Source of the DNA: Neomegalonema sp. | GTDB taxonomy: Bacteria; Pseudomonadota; Alphaproteobacteria; Rhodobacterales; Rhodobacteraceae | DNA: 64,000 nucleotides | Assembly (NCBI RefSeq): GCF_028688855.1 | Contig: NZ_JAQTXI010000001.1 | Location: forward strand, 80,001 to 144,000 | Direction: 5' to 3' | Shown here: one piece after another, positions 56,485 to 64,000 of the stretch | Layout: each line of letters begins with the position of its first letter | Numbering within the stretch: position 1 is the stretch's first letter | Made by a program: the position numbers and the translations under genes | Notes under the pieces: model-generated | What the model was told of the DNA's origin: nothing | Seen by the model: the letters and a program-made list of their open reading frames with translations, nothing else | Databases searched by the model: none

Positions 56485-58356
56485 ATGCGACAAGCGGAAG
56501 GCGGAAGCCGTCTGCGGGCGGACGGCGAAGGCGACTGGCGCGTTCTGGCGGCGGTCGCGCCCTACATCTGGCCGAAGGGAGAGCCCGAAGCGCGTCTGCG
56601 CGTGGCGGTGGCGATGGTCTTCCTGATTCTGGCGAAGGTCGCCACAATCTGGACGCCCTTCCTCTTCAAGGGCGTCGTGGACGCCCTGACGCCCGCAGGC
56701 GTCTCGGACGGCGCGCGGGCGCTGATGGTCGCGCCCACGGCGCTGATCCTCTTCTACGCGGTCATGAGGTTCATGCAGACCGGGCTCGCGCAGGTGCGCG
56801 ACGGCGTCTTCGCCAAGGTCGGCCAGAGGGCCTTGCGGCGCCTCGCCCTCCAGAGCTTCGCCCATCTGCACGACCTTTCGCTGCGCTTCCACCTCCAGCG
56901 CAAGACGGGGGCGCTCTCGCGGATCATCGACCGCGGCGTGAAGGGCGTGGACTTCCTGCTGCGCTTTCTGGTGTTCAACCTGGCGCCGCTGGTGGTCGAG
57001 CTGATCGTGGTGGCGGCGATCTTCTGGCTGAAGTTCGATTTCTGGTATTTCCTCGTCGTGGCGGCCACGCTGATCTCCTATGTGTGGTACACCTACAAGG
57101 CGACGGAATGGCGGCTCGGCATCCGCAAGCGGATGAACGACAAGGACCAGGAAGCCATGCAGAAGGCCGTCGACAGCCTTCTGAACTATGAGACGGTGAA
57201 GTATTTCGCCGCCGAACGCCGCGAGGTCGAGCGCTACGACCAGTCCATGCAGGGCTACGAGCAGGCGGGCGTCGAGACGCAAACCTCCCTGGCCTGGCTG
57301 AACGCGGGTCAGGCCTTCATCATCTCGGCGGGGCTCGGGGCGGCGATGATCCTGGCGGGCTACGGCGTGGCGCAGGGGAGCCTGACCGTCGGCGACTTCG
57401 TGCTGGTCAACGCCTTCATGCTCCAGATCACCATGCCCCTGGGCTTTCTGGGGACGGTCTATCGCGAGATCCGTCAGGCCATGATCGACATGACCGAACT
57501 CTTCGTGCTCATGGACCAGAACGTCGAGATCCGGGACGCCCCCGACGCGGGGCCCCTGAAGCTCACCGAAGGCCGGGTGACTTTCGATTCCGTCCGCTTC
57601 CGCTACGATCCCGACCGCGAGATCCTCAAGGGCGTGAGCTTCGAGATCCCCGGCGGCCGGACTCTGGCGGTGGTGGGGCCGACGGGCTCGGGGAAATCCA
57701 CCCTCGCGCGGCTGCTCTACCGCTTCTACGACGTGGAGGCGGGCGGCGTCCGCATCGACGGCCAGGACCTGCGCGACGTGACCCAGGAGAGCCTGCGCCA
57801 GTCGGTGGGCGTGGTGCCTCAGGATACGGTGCTCTTCAACGACACCATCCATTACAACATCGCCTATGGCCGCCCCGGAGCCTCCCGCGAGGAGGTGGTC
57901 GGGGCCGCGAAGGCGGCGCGGCTCGACGAATTCATCCGGACCCTGCCCAGGGGCTACGAGACCGAAGTCGGCGAGCGCGGCCTCAAGCTCTCGGGCGGCG
58001 AGAAGCAGCGCGTCTCCATCGCGCGGGCGATCCTGAAGAACCCCCCCATCCTCATCCTCGACGAAGCGACCTCCGCCCTCGACACCCGCACCGAGAAGGC
58101 CATTCAGGAGAGCTTGCGGAGCCTTTCGGAGAATCGCACAGTGCTGGTGGTCGCCCATCGGCTCTCCACGGTGGTGGATGCGGACGAGATCATCGTGCTC
58201 GACGCGGGCGAGATCGTCGAGCGCGGCCCTCATGCGCGGCTGCTGGCCGAAAACGGCCGCTACGCCGCCATGTGGACCAGCCAGAAGGCCGCGGCCGCCC
58301 CTCCGGCGGGGTCCGGCTCCAGCGAGGAGATCGAGCGTGCCCCTTCAATCCTTTGA
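56485..58356 (+). CDS. Atm1-type ABC exporter
   Basis: 623 aa with an N-terminal membrane domain (about 40-330) of six helices and a C-terminal ATPase: Walker A GPTGSGKST (about 409-417), LSGGEKQRVSIARA, DEATSALD. The sequence has the features of the Atm1/HMT1 group (RFHLQRKTGALSRIIDRG, NYETVKYF), which exports glutathione-conjugated or Fe-S-related substrates and heavy metals. The ATG at 56485 has a GGAG site; an ATG at 56449 is possible. It is joined to the next gene by a 20-nt overlap. Confidence 0.92.
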   Translation: MRQAEGGSRLRADGEGDWRVLAAVAPYIWPKGEPEARLRVAVAMVFLILAKVATIWTPFLFKGVVDALTPAGVSDGARALMVAPTALILFYAVMRFMQTGLAQVRDGVFAKVGQRALRRLALQSFAHLHDLSLRFHLQRKTGALSRIIDRGVKGVDFLLRFLVFNLAPLVVELIVVAAIFWLKFDFWYFLVVAATLISYVWYTYKATEWRLGIRKRMNDKDQEAMQKAVDSLLNYETVKYFAAERREVERYDQSMQGYEQAGVETQTSLAWLNAGQAFIISAGLGAAMILAGYGVAQGSLTVGDFVLVNAFMLQITMPLGFLGTVYREIRQAMIDMTELFVLMDQNVEIRDAPDAGPLKLTEGRVTFDSVRFRYDPDREILKGVSFEIPGGRTLAVVGPTGSGKSTLARLLYRFYDVEAGGVRIDGQDLRDVTQESLRQSVGVVPQDTVLFNDTIHYNIAYGRPGASREEVVGAAKAARLDEFIRTLPRGYETEVGERGLKLSGGEKQRVSIARAILKNPPILILDEATSALDTRTEKAIQESLRSLSENRTVLVVAHRLSTVVDADEIIVLDAGEIVERGPHARLLAENGRYAAMWTSQKAAAAPPAGSGSSEEIERAPSIL

Positions 58357-60154
58357 GACCCCGAGCCATGACCAGGGCGCGGCGCGGCTCGCGCTGCTGC
58401 GGGCGGAGCTGAAGCTCCGGGGGCTCGACGGCTTCCTGATCCCCCACGCCGACCGCTTCCAGAGCGAATACATCCCCGCCGCCGACGAGCGTCTGCTCTG
58501 GCTGACCGGCTTCAGCGGCTCGGCGGGCTTCGCGGTCGCGCTGACGGAGCGGGCGGCGGTCTTCGTGGACGGGCGCTATACGGTCCAGGCCGCCGAACAG
58601 CTCGACCCGGCGGCCTGGGAGATCCGGCGCATCGAGGAGGTCAAGCCCTGGGACTGGACCGCCGAAGCCGCTCCCTCCGGAGCCCGCATCGGCTACGACC
58701 CCTGGCTCCTGACGCCCGCCGAACTCGCCGACTGGACCCGGGCCCTCGGCGAGGCCGGGCGCGAGCTGGTCGCGCTGGAGTCCAATCCTCTGGACGCGGT
58801 CTGGCCCGACCGCCCCGCCGCTCCGGCGAAGCCGCTGCGCGTCCAGACGACCGCGCTCGCCGGAGCCTCCGGGGCGCAGAAGCGCGCCGCCGCCGCCGGG
58901 GAGCTCAAGCGCCGCAAGCTCGACGCCATGCTGCTCTCGGCTTCGGATTCGGTGAACTGGCTGTTCAACATCCGCGGCTCGGACGTGACGCATAATCCGG
59001 TGGCGCTGGGCTTCGCGCTGCTGGAGTCCGACGGGCGGGCGCGTCTGTTCGTCGATCCCTCCCGCGCCGACGCCCGGACGCGCCGTCATCTGGGGAACGC
59101 GGTGGCTCTGGCGCCGGAATCCGCCCTGCCCGAGGCCCTCGCCGAACTCAAGGGCAAGCGGGTGGGCGCCGCCCGCCAGACCGCGCCGGCGGCTCTGGCC
59201 GAACGGCTCAAGGCGGCGGGCGCCGAGGTCGTCTGGACGGAGGATCCCTGCGTCAAGCCCAAGGCCCGCAAGACTCCCGCCGAAATCGCGGGCGCCCGGG
59301 CGGCCCAGCTCCGCGACGGCGCCGCCCTGACGCGCTTCCTCGCCTGGTTCGACGCCGAGGCCCCGAAGGGCGGCCTCACCGAGATCTCCGCCGCCGAAAG
59401 GCTGGAGGAGATCCGCCTCGCGACCGGCGCGCTCAGGGATCTGAGCTTCCCGAGCATCTCGGCCTATGGCCCTCATGCGGCCTTGCCGCATTACCGCGTC
59501 AGCCGCGAGAGCGATCTGAAGATCCTGCCGGGGAATCTCTACCTCATCGATTCGGGCGGGCAATATGAGGACGGCACCACGGACGTCACGCGCACCCTGG
59601 CGGTGGGCGAAGTCCCGGAGCCCATGGCCCGCGCCTTCACTCTGGCGCTCAAGGGGATGGTCGCGCTGTCGCGGGCGCGCTTTCCGGTCGGGACCACCGG
59701 CGCGCAGCTCGACGCCCTGGCGCGTCTGGCGCTCTGGAAGGCGGGGCTCGACTACGACCACGGGACGGGCCATGGCGTCGGGGCCTATCTCAACGTGCAT
59801 GAAGGCCCCGTGCGCATCGCCCGGACGGGAACCGTCGCGCTGGAGCCGGGGATGATCCTCTCCAACGAGCCGGGCTATTACAAGGCGGGCGAATTCGGAC
59901 TGCGCATCGAGAATCTGCTGCTCGTCACGCCGCCCGAGATCCCCGAAGAGGGCGAGCGGCCCATGATGGGCTTCGAGACCCTGACCCTGGCGCCCATCGA
60001 CCGGCGGCTGATCCTGACGAAGCTTCTGCGCAAGGGGGAGCGGGCCTGGATCGACGCCTATCACGCCCGCGTGCGGGAGGCTCTGGAGCCTCTGCTCGAG
60101 CCGGGGCTCCATCGCTGGCTCGGGAAGGCGACGGCGCCGCTCAAGGGCGGCTGA
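58337..60154 (+). CDS. Xaa-Pro aminopeptidase (M24B)
   Basis: 605 aa from GTG at 58337, inside the end of the ABC exporter gene with a GAGGAG site. It has two N-terminal creatinase-like domains and a C-terminal pita-bread fold with metal-ligand regions DSGGQYEDGTTDVTRT, HGTGHGVG, LSNEPGYY and IENLLLV. It releases N-terminal residues before proline. Length matches the large form of the family (about 600 residues). Overlap suggests translational coupling to the exporter. Confidence 0.92.
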   Translation: MPLQSFETPSHDQGAARLALLRAELKLRGLDGFLIPHADRFQSEYIPAADERLLWLTGFSGSAGFAVALTERAAVFVDGRYTVQAAEQLDPAAWEIRRIEEVKPWDWTAEAAPSGARIGYDPWLLTPAELADWTRALGEAGRELVALESNPLDAVWPDRPAAPAKPLRVQTTALAGASGAQKRAAAAGELKRRKLDAMLLSASDSVNWLFNIRGSDVTHNPVALGFALLESDGRARLFVDPSRADARTRRHLGNAVALAPESALPEALAELKGKRVGAARQTAPAALAERLKAAGAEVVWTEDPCVKPKARKTPAEIAGARAAQLRDGAALTRFLAWFDAEAPKGGLTEISAAERLEEIRLATGALRDLSFPSISAYGPHAALPHYRVSRESDLKILPGNLYLIDSGGQYEDGTTDVTRTLAVGEVPEPMARAFTLALKGMVALSRARFPVGTTGAQLDALARLALWKAGLDYDHGTGHGVGAYLNVHEGPVRIARTGTVALEPGMILSNEPGYYKAGEFGLRIENLLLVTPPEIPEEGERPMMGFETLTLAPIDRRLILTKLLRKGERAWIDAYHARVREALEPLLEPGLHRWLGKATAPLKGG

Positions 60155-60403
60155 GGGCGCGGAAGGGGCGGCGCGGGCCCGGGCCTGCGCCGTCCGCGAA
60201 GGCCGTCCGGGAAGGCTGTCCGACGTATGGTCTTAGGCTTTTCTTTTCCTCTTTTTGCGCACATCCTTCCTTCCCCGGGACAAGCCGGAATCCCCGCCGG
60301 GAAAGGATCAGACCATGCGTCTCCAGACATCTCGCCGAACCCTCGCGCGGGAGGGCGGCCTCCGCCTTCCCTCCGGACCCCTCACGGGCGCGGAGGGCTG
60401 ATC

Positions 60404-60892
60404 ATGGGCCTGCGGCTTCAAGCCTCCTTCTGGATCGCGCTGGCGGCGGCGATCTGCGCCCTGACGCTCCGGCTGTTCGTGGAGTCGGCGCCGGTCGACC
60501 TCGACGAGCCCATGCGCAACACCCAGTTGTTCAGCCTGCTGCTTCTGGCGCTGGTCAGCGGCTTCTTCGCGGGCTGGCTGCTGGGGCCGATTCTCGGCCA
60601 GGCGGGCGTGAGCGGCGTCCTTCTGGGGCTGATCGGCGCCTTTCTGGCCACCATCCTGACCGCCATGATCGCCGGAGGCGTCGTCGGGGCGGTGCGGATC
60701 TTCCTGCGCGACGGGGTGGATCCGGTGGGCATGTTCGGCGAGGCCCTCGCGGAGGGGGGCATGACCGGCTTCGTGGTGACGCGGGTTCTGCTGGGCTCGC
60801 TGCCGATGCTCTGCCTGTGGTTCGCGCTGTTCCTGGGGGTCCATCTGCTGATGTACCGGGCCCGGCGGTCTCTGATCCTCTACGGCCGCTGA
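60404..60892 (+). CDS. Small membrane protein (paired)
   Basis: 162 aa with four hydrophobic segments. No motif is recognised. The C-terminal FLGVHLLMYRARRS is similar to FAAGVHLLMRERRRRS in the next gene (60974-61501), and both begin M(G/S)LR. The start at 60404 was chosen because an earlier in-frame start adds a basic stretch. Upstream (60155-60403) has no gene. Confidence 0.75.
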   Translation: MGLRLQASFWIALAAAICALTLRLFVESAPVDLDEPMRNTQLFSLLLLALVSGFFAGWLLGPILGQAGVSGVLLGLIGAFLATILTAMIAGGVVGAVRIFLRDGVDPVGMFGEALAEGGMTGFVVTRVLLGSLPMLCLWFALFLGVHLLMYRARRSLILYGR

Positions 60893-60973
60893 CGGGCGGC
60901 CCGCCGGACCTCTGATCTTGCAGGAGACGCGAGGGCGGCCCATCTCGGCTTCAGGCGAAGTTTTCGGGAGGCC

Positions 60974-61501
60974 ATGATGAGCCTGCGCGGATGGAGCGCC
61001 CTGCTGGTGGGCGCGATGGGCGCGCTCTGGTGGCTGGGCGTGGTCGCGATCATGGAGCGCGACAGGATTCAGGGTTTCCTCGACTTCTGGCCCGTCGCGC
61101 TTCTCGGCGGACTCGGCGCGGCTCCGGCGGGGGCGCTGCTCGCGCGCGGCCTCGGCGGAGAGGGGCCGCGCGGGTGGCTGATCTCGGGGTTCTCGCTGCT
61201 CCTCGCGACCTTCCTCGGCGCGGCTTTCGGCGGCCTGCTGATGTTCCTGACCATTCAGGGCATGGAGTTTTTCGGGCTCTTCCCGGAAGCCGCCTCGGGA
61301 AACCGGCTGATGAGGAGCATGCGCGGAGAATACGCCGTCCTGCCGCTCTTCGCGCCCCTGCTGATCGCGGGCGTCCTGCTGGAGGGTCCGCCCTCCCTCC
61401 TGCTCTGGCTGGGATTCGCGGCGGGTGTCCATCTGCTCATGCGCGAGCGCCGCCGCCGGAGCGCCGCTCTCCTCCCCGGACCAAAGCCCGACCCCGGCTG
61501 A
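60974..61501 (+). CDS. Small membrane protein (paired)
   Basis: 175 aa with about four hydrophobic segments (10-25, 38-58, 70-95, 120-155). It is similar in layout and C-terminus to the preceding gene, so the two are probably distant paralogues from one duplication. The same strand and an 81-nt gap suggest one transcript. Function is unknown. A run of eight T follows its stop at 61506-61513. Confidence 0.75.
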   Translation: MMSLRGWSALLVGAMGALWWLGVVAIMERDRIQGFLDFWPVALLGGLGAAPAGALLARGLGGEGPRGWLISGFSLLLATFLGAAFGGLLMFLTIQGMEFFGLFPEAASGNRLMRSMRGEYAVLPLFAPLLIAGVLLEGPPSLLLWLGFAAGVHLLMRERRRRSAALLPGPKPDPG

Positions 61502-61583
61502 ACGCGTTTTTTTTGGCTCGGGCCGCGAATCCGCCGTAGTCTCCCGCCTCGGGGGATTTCATCCGAGAGCTTGGAGGGCGGGC

Positions 61584-63179
61584 ATGAGCCGCTTCGACAC
61601 GGCGTTCGAGACCGGGGGAGTGCTGATCATCGGCGCCGGTCTGGCGGGGCTTTTCGCGGCGCTGAAGCTGGCGCCGCGTCCGGTGACGGTGCTGTCGCCG
61701 GATCCGCTCGGGCAGGGCGCGAGTTCGGCCTGGGCGCAAGGGGGCGTGGCCGCCGCCGTGGGCGCGGGCGACAGTCCCGAGGATCACGCCGACGACACGC
61801 TCAAGGCCGGAGCGGGCATCGTCGACGAAGCCACCGCCCGCAGCGTGGCCCGGGAGGCCGCCGCCCGCATCGAGGATCTGGCGCGGCTCGGCGCCCCCTT
61901 CGACCGCGACGAGGAAGGCCATTACATGCTCTCGCGCGAGGCGGCCCATGGCCGGGCGCGGGTGGTGCGCGTCGCGGGAGACCGCGCCGGACGCGCCATC
62001 ATGGACGCCCTGATCGAAGACGTGCGGGCCACGCCCTCGATCTCGGTGGTGGAGGGCGTCATCGCGGTGGACTTCGCCGTGGCGGAGGGCCGCGTGATCG
62101 GCGTCTTCGCCCGCGCCGCCGGAGACCGCTACGCCACGCCGCTCTTCTTCCGCGCCGACGCCACGATTCTCGCCGCCGGGGGCCTCGGAGGGCTCTACGC
62201 CGTGACCACCAATCCCTCGCGGGTGCGGGGCCAGGCCATGGGCATGGCGGCCCGGGCGGGCGCCGTGATCGCCGATCCGGAGTTCGTGCAGTTCCATCCG
62301 ACCGCCATCGACCTCGGCAAGGATCCCGCGCCGCTGGCCACCGAGGCCCTGCGCGGCGAAGGCGCCCTGCTGGTCGACGAGGGCGGGCGGCGCTTCATGC
62401 CCGAGGTCCATCCCGACGCCGAGCTCGCCCCGCGCGACGTGGTGGCCCGGGCGATCTTCGCGCAGATCCAGGCGGGGCATCGTCCGGCGCTCGACGCCCG
62501 CGCGGCGCTCGGAACGGAGTTCGGCGAGAAGTTCCCCACCGTCATGGGCTATCTCCAGGAGGCGGGGATAGATCCCTCGATCCAGACCATCCCGGTGGCT
62601 CCGGCGGCGCATTACCACATGGGCGGCGTGCGGGTGGACGCTCATGGACGCAGCTCCCTGGGGAGTCTCTGGGTCTGCGGCGAAGCCTCCTCGACGGGGC
62701 TGCACGGCGCCAACCGCCTCGCCTCCAACGGATTGCTGGAGGCGGTGGTCTTCGCCGCCCGCGTGGCCGAGGATGTGGAGAAGCAGGTCTCCGAGAGCCT
62801 GCCCGCCGCCCTGCCCGAGCTTCTCCCTCGCGCCGACTTCAGCGCCGAAGGCGAATTGCGCAATCTCTGGGCGGTGCACGAGCTGCGCCAGACCATGAGC
62901 GACGACGTGGGGGTCGTCCGCGACGCCGAGGGGCTCAAGCGGGCGCTGCGCAAGATCGCGCGTCTGGAGCGCGAGGCGGCGGGAGCTTCGCGCAGCTACC
63001 TCAACATGACCACCGCCGCGACCATGGTCGCGGCCGCCGCCCTGCGCCGGACGGAAAGCCGCGGCGGGCATTTCCGCAGCGACTTCCCCGAGACCGATCC
63101 GGCCTGGGCGCATCGCACCGAGATCACGCTCGACGAGGCTCTGGCCATCCGCGCCGCAGCCGTGGAGGAAGCCCGATGA
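61584..63179 (+). CDS. nadB: L-aspartate oxidase
   Basis: 531 aa flavoenzyme that makes iminoaspartate for de novo NAD synthesis. The FAD motif IIGAGLAGL is at 14-22, followed by SSAWAQGGVAAA, HPTAID, HYHMGGV and GLHGANRLASN. The ATG at 61584 has a GGAGG site; the longer frame from 61425 is not supported. It overlaps nadC by 4 nt (ATGA). nadA is not in this window. Confidence 0.95.
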   Translation: MSRFDTAFETGGVLIIGAGLAGLFAALKLAPRPVTVLSPDPLGQGASSAWAQGGVAAAVGAGDSPEDHADDTLKAGAGIVDEATARSVAREAAARIEDLARLGAPFDRDEEGHYMLSREAAHGRARVVRVAGDRAGRAIMDALIEDVRATPSISVVEGVIAVDFAVAEGRVIGVFARAAGDRYATPLFFRADATILAAGGLGGLYAVTTNPSRVRGQAMGMAARAGAVIADPEFVQFHPTAIDLGKDPAPLATEALRGEGALLVDEGGRRFMPEVHPDAELAPRDVVARAIFAQIQAGHRPALDARAALGTEFGEKFPTVMGYLQEAGIDPSIQTIPVAPAAHYHMGGVRVDAHGRSSLGSLWVCGEASSTGLHGANRLASNGLLEAVVFAARVAEDVEKQVSESLPAALPELLPRADFSAEGELRNLWAVHELRQTMSDDVGVVRDAEGLKRALRKIARLEREAAGASRSYLNMTTAATMVAAAALRRTESRGGHFRSDFPETDPAWAHRTEITLDEALAIRAAAVEEAR

Positions 63180-64000
63180 CCGCCAGCCTTCCCGTTCCGC
63201 CCCTGCCCGAGGCCCTGATCCGACCCGCCGTCGAGGCGGCGCTGATCGAGGACTGGGGCCGGGCGGGCGACGTCACCACCGACGCCACGATTCCCATGGG
63301 AACTCAGGCCCGCGCGGCGATCAACGCCCGCGAGCCGGGCGTGGCGGCGGGCGTCCAGGTGGCGGAGCTGGCCTTCCGGCTGGTGGATCCGGGCCTGAAG
63401 ATCGCGGTCCATCTCGCCGACGGCGCACGCATGGCCAGGGGCGACGCCATCCTGACCGTGACCGGCGAAGCGCGCTCGATCCTGATGGGCGAGCGGGTGG
63501 CCTTGAACTTCATGGGGCGGATGTGCGGAATCGCGAGCCTCACGCGGCGCATCGCCGAGTCCATCGCCCATACCAAAGCCAGGATCGCCGACACCCGCAA
63601 GACCACGCCGGGCCTGCGGATCTTCGAGAAACGCGCCGTGCGGCTCGGAGGCGGGGCGAATCACCGCTTCGGCCTGGATGACGCGGTTCTCATCAAGGAC
63701 AATCATCTTGTCGCGGCGGGCGGCGTCCGTCCGGCTCTGGAGCGCGCCCGCGCCTACGCCGGGCACATGATGAAGATCGAGCTTGAAGTGGATTCCCTCG
63801 ACCAGCTCGACGAGGCGCTGAGGATCGGGATCGCCGACAACATCCTGCTCGACAACATGTCGCCCGAGACCCTGCGCGAGGCCGTGCGCCGGGCCGAAGC
63901 CGCCGCCCGCCGCCCGCTTCTGGAGGCCAGCGGCGGAATCACGCCCGAGACCGCGCCCTCCATCGCGGAGACGGGGGTGGATCTGCTCTCGGCGGGCTTC
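63176..64000 (+). CDS. nadC: Quinolinate phosphoribosyltransferase, truncated by window end
   Basis: Starts at ATG 63176 overlapping the nadB stop, and reads 275 codons to the window edge without a stop. It carries the family sequence ALIEDWGRAGDVTTDAT, RKTTPGLR, GGGANHRFGLDDAVLIKDNH and EVDSLDQ. It converts quinolinate to nicotinate mononucleotide after NadB and NadA. The C-terminal few residues lie outside the window. Confidence 0.95.
   Translation, partial: MTASLPVPPLPEALIRPAVEAALIEDWGRAGDVTTDATIPMGTQARAAINAREPGVAAGVQVAELAFRLVDPGLKIAVHLADGARMARGDAILTVTGEARSILMGERVALNFMGRMCGIASLTRRIAESIAHTKARIADTRKTTPGLRIFEKRAVRLGGGANHRFGLDDAVLIKDNHLVAAGGVRPALERARAYAGHMMKIELEVDSLDQLDEALRIGIADNILLDNMSPETLREAVRRAEAAARRPLLEASGGITPETAPSIAETGVDLLSAGF

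Noticed and set aside
61506..61513. Run of eight T after the second small membrane gene
   Set aside because: No clear stem lies directly before it, so I did not call a terminator.

Overview
This window reads as ordinary chromosome from a high-GC alphaproteobacterium, probably Rhodobacterales-like. The markers are SspB, the lpxC-bamD-recN block, an alphaproteobacterial-type bL36, a pcm-nlpD pair, class II (CP4-like) AroA, and a mesaconyl-CoA hydratase that implies the ethylmalonyl-CoA pathway. The genus cannot be fixed from sequence alone. I see no phage, transposon, plasmid or CRISPR element.

Layout. 0.1-2.2 kb (minus): sufA, sufT and a catalytically degenerate isochorismatase-fold protein. 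2.4-5.7 kb (plus): tgt, purD and a small secreted protein. 5.9-12 kb (plus): sspB, lpxC, bamD, recN, ubiD. 12-20 kb: small secreted proteins, nadD, a peroxiredoxin, a ferredoxin-reductase-like flavoprotein, two secreted proteins sharing a paired-cysteine module, and ettA. 20.4-29.8 kb (plus): a seven-gene operon. 29.8-32.8 kb (minus): two tandem TadG-like von Willebrand proteins. 33-40 kb: fbaB, a proline-rich protein, a TerB-DnaJ protein, and a P450 / hydrolase / UbiH-like operon. 40-46.5 kb (minus, one plus gene): nlpD-like, pcm, mrp, def, an IalB-like secreted protein and a small membrane protein. 46.5-52.9 kb (minus): mutT, an MFS transporter, pgk, mch, dnaB, rpmJ, tRNA-Val(GAC). 53-64 kb (mostly plus): aroA, a MocR regulator with its divergent small gene, an Atm1-type exporter, an Xaa-Pro aminopeptidase, two small membrane proteins, nadB and the start of nadC.

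The most unusual region is 20415-29807. Seven genes (HMG-CoA-reductase-like, UbiA-family prenyltransferase, PEP-utilising phosphotransferase, BtaA-like aminocarboxypropyl transferase, phytol/dolichol-kinase-like membrane protein, GNAT, OleC-like AMP ligase) are joined by six identical 4-nt stop/start overlaps. The family mix suggests a dedicated pathway for an unusual prenyl or homoserine-type lipid, but I recognise no described pathway with this set, and the product is inference. Other items worth checking are the pseudo-isochorismatase carrying a PopZ-like helix motif, the C-x3-GG-...-C secreted module, the tandem TadG pair, a stop-codon-containing triplication at the end of purD, and a MocR-type GATACAA repeat array.
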